A DNA stretch of 64,000 nt. It comes from Bacteroides sp. 51. GTDB taxonomy: Bacteria > Bacteroidota > Bacteroidia > Bacteroidales > Bacteroidaceae. Every line of letters begins with the position of its first letter. Position 1 is the first letter of the stretch. The DNA lies in NCBI RefSeq assembly GCF_010500965.1, contig NZ_QVMI01000002.1:124001-188000 (forward strand), written 5' to 3'. The notes under the pieces are model-generated. The model worked only from the letters and a program-made list of their open reading frames with translations. It did no database searches and had not been told where the DNA came from. Below, piece by piece: positions 7,132 through 14,549 of this stretch. Made by a program: the position numbers and the translations under genes.

Positions 7132-8721
7132 ATGGCGGTAAACAGACTTAAACCGCCCAAAGCTATTCGTATTGATTTCAAACCCTCTCCCAAACAATAC
7201 GATCTCTGGAAATTATTGCAACCGGACTTTTGCCCAAACTGTGGTGGTGGGATTGAGCAGGTTCTGACAGGTTACGATATAAACATGAATCCTCAGTTTA
7301 TTCCTGAGTGTGTAAAGTGTAGAAATCGTAATCTGCCGCAGTTGATTCTGGGCGGTGGAAGTGCCGGTGGTGGAAAATCGTTCGTGGGCTCTGTGTGGTT
7401 GATTAGTAGCTGCATCCGCTTCGAGAATATCCGTGCTGTCGTCGCTCGAAAGACATTGAAATCGCTCAAAGAGTCTACATGGAATACTATAAAGTCAATT
7501 CTTAAAGATTGGGGATTAAAAGAAGAAATCAATTTCAAAATCAATAATCTCGAAGGGACACTGACATTCTGGAATGATTCAGTCATTATCATGAAAGAGA
7601 TGGCTGATATTCCCAGCGACCCAAATTTTGAACGTTTTGGCTCTAGTGAGTATACTATTGCTTTTGTCGACGAGGTTTCCGAAATATCAGAGAGAGCCAT
7701 TGAGGTATTATTCTCTCGTCTACGTTGGCGGATTCATGAAACCTTTAAAACCTCTCGTATGCTTTTGACTACCAACCCGACAATTAACTGGGTACGTGGT
7801 CGCTTTGTGCAAGATGAAGACGGACAAAAGGTCGATTGTCGTGAAGGGGAGGCGTATATCCCCTTTAGTGTATTTGATAATCCAAATATTGCATTCCGAC
7901 AAACGTATGAAGCTGCGCTGAATAAAATACGTGATCAGGCAACAAAGGAACGCCTTTTGTATGGCAATTGGGATTTTGTAGAAGCCAATGATATGGCAAT
8001 CTATAATAAGTTTGATGGTTCCAAACATCTGATTACCGATTTGAAAGAAAAGGTGTATAACCCATCCAAGCCATTGATTACTGTTTGGGATTTTAATGTG
8101 GCTCCGCAGATGTCGGTATTAACTGCCCAGATTGATTATGACAGCAAGAAAGTTTATGTGTTGGAAGAGATACTAGGTAAACCCGAAAACAAGGAAAATA
8201 ATACTCCGGCATTATCCCGAAAGATAAAAAATAAGCTCTATCGTGATAAGCATATTGGAGGTATTGAAGTATCAGGGGATCCATCTGGGTTGCAACGCTC
8301 TACGACCAACGAAGAAGGTGTTAATAACTATACAATCATAACAGAAACTTTAGGTGCTGGTATACTCAGACCAAAACTAAAACTACTCAAGAAGCAACCT
8401 CCACAAGTCGTTCGAACTGATTTTGTAAATGAGATTTTTAGTGGTTATAATGGATGGGAACTACAAATTGATATTCGTTGCCGTAAGTTAACAGAAGATT
8501 TGATTTACCAACTAAAGAATAGTGACGGTACAAAGAGTAAAACCAAGCTGACTGACCCTAAAACTGGCGTGAAATATGAGAAACATGGCCACTTATCAGA
8601 TTGTTTGGACTATTTGCTATGTCTATATCTTCGAGATAGTTGGTACAAGTTCAAAGCAGGAGATAATAATACGGGACAAGTATTGACTACTGCCGTTTAT
8701 TACGAAGGATTTAATTATTAA
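7132..8721 (+). CDS. phage terminase large subunit
   Basis: A 529-residue protein. The packaging ATPase Walker A is GGGSAGGGKSF near residue 75; Walker B with the catalytic Glu is YTIAFVDEVSE near 180; the coupling motif MLLTTNP follows. The nuclease domain shows VWDFNV, VSGDPSG and HLSDCLDYLL, supplying the Asp metal ligands of the RNase H-like fold. Length and order are normal for large terminases, so it looks intact. A small zinc-ribbon-like insertion (CPNCGGG and CVKCRNR) precedes Walker A. Start choice: the first ATG after a 95-base gap. The next gene begins 15 bases later. A portal protein normally follows but is not present here. Confidence 0.9.
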   Translation: MAVNRLKPPKAIRIDFKPSPKQYDLWKLLQPDFCPNCGGGIEQVLTGYDINMNPQFIPECVKCRNRNLPQLILGGGSAGGGKSFVGSVWLISSCIRFENIRAVVARKTLKSLKESTWNTIKSILKDWGLKEEINFKINNLEGTLTFWNDSVIIMKEMADIPSDPNFERFGSSEYTIAFVDEVSEISERAIEVLFSRLRWRIHETFKTSRMLLTTNPTINWVRGRFVQDEDGQKVDCREGEAYIPFSVFDNPNIAFRQTYEAALNKIRDQATKERLLYGNWDFVEANDMAIYNKFDGSKHLITDLKEKVYNPSKPLITVWDFNVAPQMSVLTAQIDYDSKKVYVLEEILGKPENKENNTPALSRKIKNKLYRDKHIGGIEVSGDPSGLQRSTTNEEGVNNYTIITETLGAGILRPKLKLLKKQPPQVVRTDFVNEIFSGYNGWELQIDIRCRKLTEDLIYQLKNSDGTKSKTKLTDPKTGVKYEKHGHLSDCLDYLLCLYLRDSWYKFKAGDNNTGQVLTTAVYYEGFNY

Positions 8722-8736
8722 AAAGCGAAGAATTAT

Positions 8737-9756
8737 ATGTATCGACGATTTTTGAATACGAATGATTATTATGGTATAATTACTCAAGAGGCATTATCTC
8801 AATTGCTACGCAATGCTCCGGAAAGGATTCTTCAGGCTGAAGAATCGGCTGAAATGAGTATTGTCGAGTATTTGAGTGAGAATTATGAGATAGAAAATGA
8901 ACTCAGAAAAGGGAAGTATATTGCTCAATATGAAAGATCGATAACTTATCCGGTAGGTGCTCACTTGTATTATGAAGAGAATATTTATGAGGTAATACGA
9001 TCCTTGTCAGGCTATAAAGCACCATCAGATATGTGTTATTGGGAGGAATATAGTGATTTAGTAAATAAGATTCAAGAAGTTAAACCTTATTCACAATTTG
9101 GAACCTATTATAAAGACGATATAGTCTTTTATAATGGTTTGGCTTTCATATGTGTAGAAGATCATGGCTATAAATTTGGAAATATTCGTATTCCTTTAGT
9201 AAACGGATGGGAGATAGTTGAATTTTCCGAGTGGTTGCCAATAGATTATAAGTTGTGGGATGTAGTTATATATGAAAGTAACTTTTATACTTTAATATCT
9301 GAGGAAGGGTTTGATAATAGTATTAATCCTTTTGATTCGAACAATTGGGGTGCAATTGCTGATTATAATCCGGAATACAATGATTATGAATTAAGTAGTC
9401 ACGAATACATCGTCTATAATGGAGTAGTATTTCGTCCCGAGATTGATGTGAATGCTGATATTCCTAAGATAGGGACGAACCTCTCATCAGGTGATCCAAG
9501 AAACTACAATTTGAAGAAACACTTTGTTCGGTTGTCTTTGTATGAGCTCACAAAGTTAATAGCCCCCAATAATGTTTCTATTGTGCGGATTAAGGATTAT
9601 GAAGAGTCAATGAAATGGTTGAGTGATGCGGCGAAACTAAAGCTAAATCCGCAAATACCAAGAAAGGTTATTGATGAACATAGGCCTGTAATGGATTGGC
9701 AGATGGCTACATTTCAGAATGATTATGATCCGTATAAGAATCCTTGGTTAATTTGA
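8737..9756 (+). CDS. phage-type protein with repeated CBM5/12-like segments
   Basis: A 339-residue acidic, Tyr/Trp-rich protein directly behind the large terminase. Four loosely repeated segments are visible, each with an aromatic, a Gly or Asp, Val, Tyr and Asn-Gly pattern: YPVGAHLYYEENIYEVI, YKDDIVFYNGLAFICVED, YKLWDVVIYESNFYTLI and SSHEYIVYNGVVFRP. This resembles the short beta-hairpin modules of family 5/12 carbohydrate-binding domains and phage adaptor or tail proteins. The C-terminal part is helical. Probably a virion or head-tail accessory protein, but no family is certain. The phage-type genes end here. Confidence 0.6.
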   Translation: MYRRFLNTNDYYGIITQEALSQLLRNAPERILQAEESAEMSIVEYLSENYEIENELRKGKYIAQYERSITYPVGAHLYYEENIYEVIRSLSGYKAPSDMCYWEEYSDLVNKIQEVKPYSQFGTYYKDDIVFYNGLAFICVEDHGYKFGNIRIPLVNGWEIVEFSEWLPIDYKLWDVVIYESNFYTLISEEGFDNSINPFDSNNWGAIADYNPEYNDYELSSHEYIVYNGVVFRPEIDVNADIPKIGTNLSSGDPRNYNLKKHFVRLSLYELTKLIAPNNVSIVRIKDYEESMKWLSDAAKLKLNPQIPRKVIDEHRPVMDWQMATFQNDYDPYKNPWLI

Positions 9757-10170
9757 AATGTACATAAATAATCGTATTTTAATTGGGAGAAATAGATTAA
9801 AAGAATATCTGTTGGTCATAAAATTAATCAAATTGGAATGATATTATAAATATTACCCTAGGCAAAAAAGTAAATGAACAATGTTTGTATTTTTTATATT
9901 TAATTCATGGGCGGGAATAAAAAGACACCAGTGATATAAGAAATCCCTCCTCTTATCAACCACCAGAATGCTGGCAAGGCATTCTCTCAGACAGATTCCC
10001 CATTACTAATTTGTTCGTAATTAGAACTGAGTAGCCTATGCCAATAAAACTGATTGTCTCAAGATCATTATGCTCTTTAAAAAGGGGGAAATAAAAAACT
10101 AATCTGACGATAGCTGACAGTCACACGAACGCAGAAACTTTCCATCCTCATATTCCAAATTCTTTTATTG

Positions 10171-10305
10171 TTAAGAGGCTAAAAGGGTATAAATTTCGGT
10201 AATGTGCAAATAAATGGCGGCATGTTCGAGTGTACGGAGTACTTCTTTTGTCTTTCCCGATCGAATGCCTTGATACAAGGTCGAGGTTATATAGTATGAA
10301 AGCAT
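10171..10305 (-). CDS. possible small protein, 44 aa
   Basis: ATG at 10305 and TAA at 10171-10173 enclose a 44-residue frame reading MLSYYITSTLYQGIRSGKTK, then EVLRTLEHAAIYLHITEIYT. The composition looks protein-like (amphipathic, basic turn GIRSGKTKE), and it could be a remnant of a longer gene. It lies on the strand of the PUL operon but beyond its terminator hairpin. No family recognised. Confidence 0.3.
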   Translation of the reverse strand: MLSYYITSTLYQGIRSGKTKEVLRTLEHAAIYLHITEIYTLLAS

Positions 10306-10373
10306 TTCATTATATATGAGTTACGATGTTTAATAGGAATGCTTTGGTGTACAATTTGTAATAGAATACAGTG

Positions 10374-10417
10374 TTAAACATCCTCCATTCTATTCAAAGG
10401 GGGAGGAGGATGTTTAA
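10374..10417 (-). terminator. terminator hairpin of the left PUL operon
   Basis: TTAAACATCCTCC (10374-10386) and GGAGGATGTTTAA (10405-10417) form a perfect 13-bp stem. It begins 4 bases after the stop codon of the last minus-strand PUL gene. There is no long U-run, but the stem strength and position make it the probable 3' end of the operon. Confidence 0.7.
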
Positions 10418-10420
10418 ATT

Positions 10421-11365
10421 TCAAAACGCGTTGCCCGCATCCTCAAACCCAGGTACTTCGATATACACAGGTGTTTCGTAATCCGATAGATCGTCCGAGA
10501 TGAGAGACGTATAATGCTTTCCTGCGTCCCACTGTTTAGCAGGGAAAGTCAATTTCAGTTCTTTGGAATCGGAAGATAATACCTCCACTTTCCAAAGATT
10601 ACCGATATTCACTATACCTTCCATGCGAACGATGAAGTGTACCAAAATGTAGTTATCGTCCCATCCAGCATCTTCCAACTTCAGCACAATGCGGTTGTCC
10701 GTGGTACCTAATAGGGTGACGTTGTCACTGCTCAGCGTAAGTGCCACTTCGGACACCTGCCCCGTCCAGCCTTCGGGACGCTTTATTTGCAAGGTGACTA
10801 GCGAGTTGCTATGCTTCATCTGGGGAGCAGCCAGTTCAACTTCTTCCGCACTACTGGCACGAAACCAACCGCTCTCCATGTGCAGATAATTGCTGATACC
10901 AGCCAAACTATTGTTACCTCGTTGAAGCTGCGTACCCAGGTCGATGCCCTGCGGTAGTAGATCTGATAATGATTGCACCTCCTTGTCGCCCACGTAAACC
11001 AACTTTCCTTCTTCGATGCCACGAGGCATGATGAATTGCGAGCAGGTAAAAAGGGCAGAACCTGCATCAGCCGCGTCAATTTGGCTGATGGTAAAGACGT
11101 TCAGTATCTCCTGGTCGGTGGCAAAGGTCTTGGTGTAGCTAAAGTAAACCTTGTCGCCCTGTTCCCAGTGTGTCTTCACTCCTCTGGTGCCGATATCCGC
11201 TCCTACGGCGCGCGTCAGCATTCCCAGCGAAAGCGTCAAGCTAACAGATTGGCTTTCGGTGGTTTGCTGTGGCACGGTAGTTTGCGGCTCGTCGTCGTCA
11301 CTGCACCCTGATAAAGACAGCACGAGGGCTGTCATTATCAAGAGAGGGAAGTATTTCTTCTTCAT
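10421..11365 (-). CDS. fimbrillin-like (Mfa-like) lipoprotein of the PUL
   Basis: A 314-residue lipoprotein: signal MKKKYFPLLIMTALVLSLSG with lipobox Cys next, followed by an acidic SDDDEP typical of surface export in Bacteroides. The body carries the fimbrillin-family pattern: TRGVKTHWEQGDKVYFSYT, a central HMESGWF-containing segment, MKHSNSLVTLQIKRP, and a repeat-like LTLSSDNVTLLGTTDNRIVL. Its C-terminus (VPGFEDAGNAF) closely resembles that of the neighbouring 467-residue protein. It is the last gene of the left PUL operon, where surface glycan-binding proteins are often found. I infer a surface glycan-binding or adhesive role. Confidence 0.7.
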   Translation of the reverse strand: MKKKYFPLLIMTALVLSLSGCSDDDEPQTTVPQQTTESQSVSLTLSLGMLTRAVGADIGTRGVKTHWEQGDKVYFSYTKTFATDQEILNVFTISQIDAADAGSALFTCSQFIMPRGIEEGKLVYVGDKEVQSLSDLLPQGIDLGTQLQRGNNSLAGISNYLHMESGWFRASSAEEVELAAPQMKHSNSLVTLQIKRPEGWTGQVSEVALTLSSDNVTLLGTTDNRIVLKLEDAGWDDNYILVHFIVRMEGIVNIGNLWKVEVLSSDSKELKLTFPAKQWDAGKHYTSLISDDLSDYETPVYIEVPGFEDAGNAF

Positions 11366-11416
11366 TTTAGGATGATTTTATTGGTTATTACTACAAACCG
11401 ATATGAACATTACAGA

Positions 11417-12820
11417 TTAGAATGCATCTTCACCGCTATCATCAATACCGGGAGCAGTGATATTTGTGTTACCATCACCGGTAGGAGGAGTTGGTTCATC
11501 TGTTAGAGTGTTAGTGAGGTAAATCTTGCTAAATACCAGTTTGTGATCTTCGCCACCAAAGCTCCAAATAGGAATATTGGTAATATTGGCTTTGTTCAGT
11601 TTCCGTGTAGGAGTAAAAGTACCAGCCTCATCGAGTCCTGCATCAAGTTCGTCTAGTTCGAGAACGGTCTTAGCATCGCTTATCAGAGGTTGCGCTTGGG
11701 TTCCGCCCCAGAATCCACCTTCGTCAATCATTCTAAATTGAGTTCCTTTGTTGTAGCCGTCTGTGGCTTCAATAACAAGGTATTTATAGGCAGACAGGTT
11801 CAGGGGTGTTTCGAAACTCCAGCCCATTGCTCCATACATTCCGGTAACGAGTGTTTTTGTAGATTCATCGAAGGTTCCTCCATCGGTAAAATTGACGAAA
11901 TATTGAGATAGTAATGGAAAATAGTCGCCAGTAAAGAACGTCATTGGTGCATTGTAGCGCTTACCGCCTTCCAATGTTTTGGCCGATGCAGTGGCTTTGA
12001 TCAGGGAGTTGCCCAGAGCGTCTTTTGTTGTAAAGATCCAACGATCGTTGGCAGAAGCACTGCCATCCATGCATACCACAACGTTGGCAACAATCTTATT
12101 ATCAGCAGTCCAAGCCGTTGTGTTATTGATGGTGATTGTATTGTCAGTGGTACCTCGCAACTGTAGGCTGCTGCTTTCCAGTTTCATTGTAATTTGAGCA
12201 GGTACATAGTCGTTGCCCCATTCAATATCACTCTTGGCAATTACCACTTTCATCACAGCGTTTGAGTGAGCAAGTTGTGCTGTCAGGTTTTTCACGTCAT
12301 CTTCGGAAGTGGCAGTAAGTGCTGCAGTCTCCATGTGGAGGTATTTGGCAACATCGGCCATCTTTCCACTTTGTTGACCCAGCGATTGTGCTGTCTTTTC
12401 CAAATCGGCTTTAGCACTTACGTCGCCTGAGGTGTAAATGAGTTTTACTTTTGTGGTTCCAATGGGGAAGTCGAAGTCTTCGCATACAAAGGTTGCCTTT
12501 GAAGCGTTGTCTGTATCTACTTCTTTAGCCCCAAAGGTATAATAGATGTTGTCCCAAGTGGTGCCATCGGCACTTGTCAAAAGATAAAGCTTATCGGCCA
12601 GATCCCAAGTTAGTTTAATGCCGTTCGTGCCTTCTTCACTAACCATACGCGTTGCGGTACCTCCATCGATAGAGGCAGTAATGGTGAGCGGATGGCCTTT
12701 GGTTGCAGGGACTACTACTTCGGGAACTTCACCTAAAACGGTTTCGTTATTGCTACAGTTGGTAAACATCAGCATGGTAGCTGCTATCGCAGCAAAATGT
12801 AAAAAATGCTTGTTTTTCAT
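11417..12820 (-). CDS. fimbrillin-like lipoprotein with C-terminal module shared with the GH5
   Basis: A 467-residue lipoprotein (signal HFAAIAATMLMFTNC). Residues up to about 300 are fimbrillin-like and homologous to the next gene (KLTWDLADKLYLL, KYLHMETAAL, LAHSNAVMKVVI, SSSLQLRGTTDNTITI). From about residue 305 a different module begins (LVTGMYGAMGWSFETPLNLS, YKYLVIEATDGYN, FRMIDEGGFWGG, IPIWSFGGEDHKLVFSKIYL). That module matches both C-terminal modules of the GH5 enzyme two genes upstream. The tail APGIDDSGEDAF mirrors the neighbour's tail. Probably a surface glycan-binding protein; the module sharing suggests a common polysaccharide ligand. Confidence 0.7.
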   Translation of the reverse strand: MKNKHFLHFAAIAATMLMFTNCSNNETVLGEVPEVVVPATKGHPLTITASIDGGTATRMVSEEGTNGIKLTWDLADKLYLLTSADGTTWDNIYYTFGAKEVDTDNASKATFVCEDFDFPIGTTKVKLIYTSGDVSAKADLEKTAQSLGQQSGKMADVAKYLHMETAALTATSEDDVKNLTAQLAHSNAVMKVVIAKSDIEWGNDYVPAQITMKLESSSLQLRGTTDNTITINNTTAWTADNKIVANVVVCMDGSASANDRWIFTTKDALGNSLIKATASAKTLEGGKRYNAPMTFFTGDYFPLLSQYFVNFTDGGTFDESTKTLVTGMYGAMGWSFETPLNLSAYKYLVIEATDGYNKGTQFRMIDEGGFWGGTQAQPLISDAKTVLELDELDAGLDEAGTFTPTRKLNKANITNIPIWSFGGEDHKLVFSKIYLTNTLTDEPTPPTGDGNTNITAPGIDDSGEDAF

Positions 12821-12888
12821 GATTTAAAAAATTAATGATTAATAAAAAAGTTATACTTACTTAAATAGTATTCAAATTCGGATGACGG

Positions 12889-14526
12889 TTACATCCTGCT
12901 GAACCGGAAGTAGTCAACATCCACATAGCCACCCGTCTGTTTAGTGGCGTAGTTGAAGATGGCAAAACGGTTACCCACGAAGTTCAACAAATCATACGTC
13001 ATGGTCATTTCATTGCCTATTTCCACCCAAAGGCTTCCATTAAGCGAGTAGTAGAACTTGGCCTTGTTGGTGTCGAAGTTTGCCGTTACCCGCAGGTAAA
13101 CACTAGTCTGACTAATAGGAATAGAAGTGCGTTCGGTCACGATACCATCCTGAACACCGTCACTCATGAAGAGGTGGTAACTTCCACCCTCTTTCTTCAC
13201 ACCCACCAGGCCTGATTGGTATTGCATCATGGAAAGTCCGGCCCGATCACCATCTTTCATTGCGGAGAAGTCCAGCGCAATGTCGCCACGGCAAGCCGGA
13301 CCCATAGTGCGGCAGGTCAGCGTGTTACGGGCATGGAAATAGTCGGTGGCTATGTGCCCGGTGATTAGCCTCATATAGCCACTACGTGCCGAAAGGCTCC
13401 AGTGAGCGGCGCTTGGATTATGATTCCATTGCCACATCAGGTTCAGTTTGCCGGCATCGAAGTCATCGTTTTGTACTACCACAGGCCGACTATACTGGTT
13501 GCTGCCCGACGGAGCAGGTACATCGGTCTCCACTTCGCCAAGCTTGGTTCCAAAGATCGGCCAACCGTTTTCCCACTTGCAGGAAGTCAGCACAGGACAA
13601 CGTCCCACTGGTCCCAAGTCAGTGAAGAACAGACCGTACCATTTGCCGTCGGGAGTATCTATTACGCAACCTTGCGACACACCGTCGCCTATGCCATTAC
13701 TACCTCCTATTTTGCTACTCAGCACCATGCGGGCAGTGTATGGTCCGGCAATATTGTCGGCACGGAGGCAGACTACTGAACGTACGCTTCCACTGGGCCA
13801 GCACATCATGAAGATGTAGTAGCGTCCGTCGACCTTACGCACCTGATATCCCTCGCCTTCGTAGGCACCGGTAGAGAAGATATACTCGGTTGAACTGGCT
13901 GAAAGGTCAGGATTCAGCAATGTAATAGTCTCGGCGTGAGCGGCAAAGATATAAGCTTTGTCATCATCATCGAAGAAGAGCGAAGCGTCATAGAAGAGCC
14001 GATCCATGCGTTGTTCTATTTCCCACGGTCCGGCGGGATCAGTGGCAGAGGAAATATAGGAAGTGGCATTCGAGCCGAACCCCCAGGTGTTCCACAGGCA
14101 GTAGAACTTACCATTGTGGTAAGCCAGCGAGGAAGCCCATGATCCTTGCGAGTAGATGTCGTTGCGACCTATGTCGGGATCATTCTCGAAGTTAGCGGCA
14201 GGGCTTCCTTCCAGACGGTCGAACGCATAGCCCACTGTCTGCCAGTTGTTGAGGTCGGTACTGTGTAGAATGGCCGCACCGGGTACCAGGTGCATGGAGG
14301 TTGACACCATGTAGTAGTCATTGCCCACGCGCACTACCGAAGGATCGGGCACATCGGAATAAATAATCGGATTGCCGAACGTCACCGTGCTCTCTTCCAA
14401 ATCCTCCATGGGAATAGGATCGGTGAAGGGCTCTTCGGGGTCGTCGTTCATTGCATTGTCTGTGCAAGCCCCAAAGGGCAGGCACAATAATGTTATTGCA
14501 AAAACTGTATATAATATCTTTTTCAT
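12889..14526 (-). CDS. GH43 glycoside hydrolase lipoprotein (xylosidase/arabinofuranosidase type)
   Basis: A 545-residue lipoprotein (signal LYTVFAITLLCLPFGAC). The five-bladed GH43 propeller starts at GNPIIYSDVPDPSVVRVGND with the catalytic base Asp61. The second Asp is D180 in LFYDASLFFDDDDKAYIF. The acid Glu is E223 or E225 in AYEGEGYQVRKVDGRYYIFM. A C-terminal concanavalin-like domain follows (about 345-545), with FDAGKLNLMWQWNHNPS and FAIFNYATKQTGGYVDVDYF. It is a close paralogue of the enzyme at 53056-54651 in the right arm, including that last motif. It likely removes arabinose or xylose from arabinoxylan at the cell surface; substrate cannot be fixed from sequence alone. Confidence 0.87.
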   Translation of the reverse strand: MKKILYTVFAITLLCLPFGACTDNAMNDDPEEPFTDPIPMEDLEESTVTFGNPIIYSDVPDPSVVRVGNDYYMVSTSMHLVPGAAILHSTDLNNWQTVGYAFDRLEGSPAANFENDPDIGRNDIYSQGSWASSLAYHNGKFYCLWNTWGFGSNATSYISSATDPAGPWEIEQRMDRLFYDASLFFDDDDKAYIFAAHAETITLLNPDLSASSTEYIFSTGAYEGEGYQVRKVDGRYYIFMMCWPSGSVRSVVCLRADNIAGPYTARMVLSSKIGGSNGIGDGVSQGCVIDTPDGKWYGLFFTDLGPVGRCPVLTSCKWENGWPIFGTKLGEVETDVPAPSGSNQYSRPVVVQNDDFDAGKLNLMWQWNHNPSAAHWSLSARSGYMRLITGHIATDYFHARNTLTCRTMGPACRGDIALDFSAMKDGDRAGLSMMQYQSGLVGVKKEGGSYHLFMSDGVQDGIVTERTSIPISQTSVYLRVTANFDTNKAKFYYSLNGSLWVEIGNEMTMTYDLLNFVGNRFAIFNYATKQTGGYVDVDYFRFSRM

Positions 14527-14549
14527 ATTGGCTTGATTATAGTGTGTTT

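Larger units (their letters stand above)
9757..10420. other. 664-base region between phage remnant and PUL
   Basis: No convincing protein gene on the plus strand. The region is AT-rich. It contains a short minus-strand reading frame (10171-10305) and a strong hairpin at 10374-10417 that ends the PUL transcript. The junction between phage-derived and PUL DNA lies here. No tRNA or clear attachment repeat was found. Confidence 0.5.

Noticed and set aside
9757-10420. tRNA gene or attachment repeat at the phage/PUL junction
   Set aside because: No cloverleaf-like segment or TTCGA-type loop context and no matching repeat elsewhere in the window was found.
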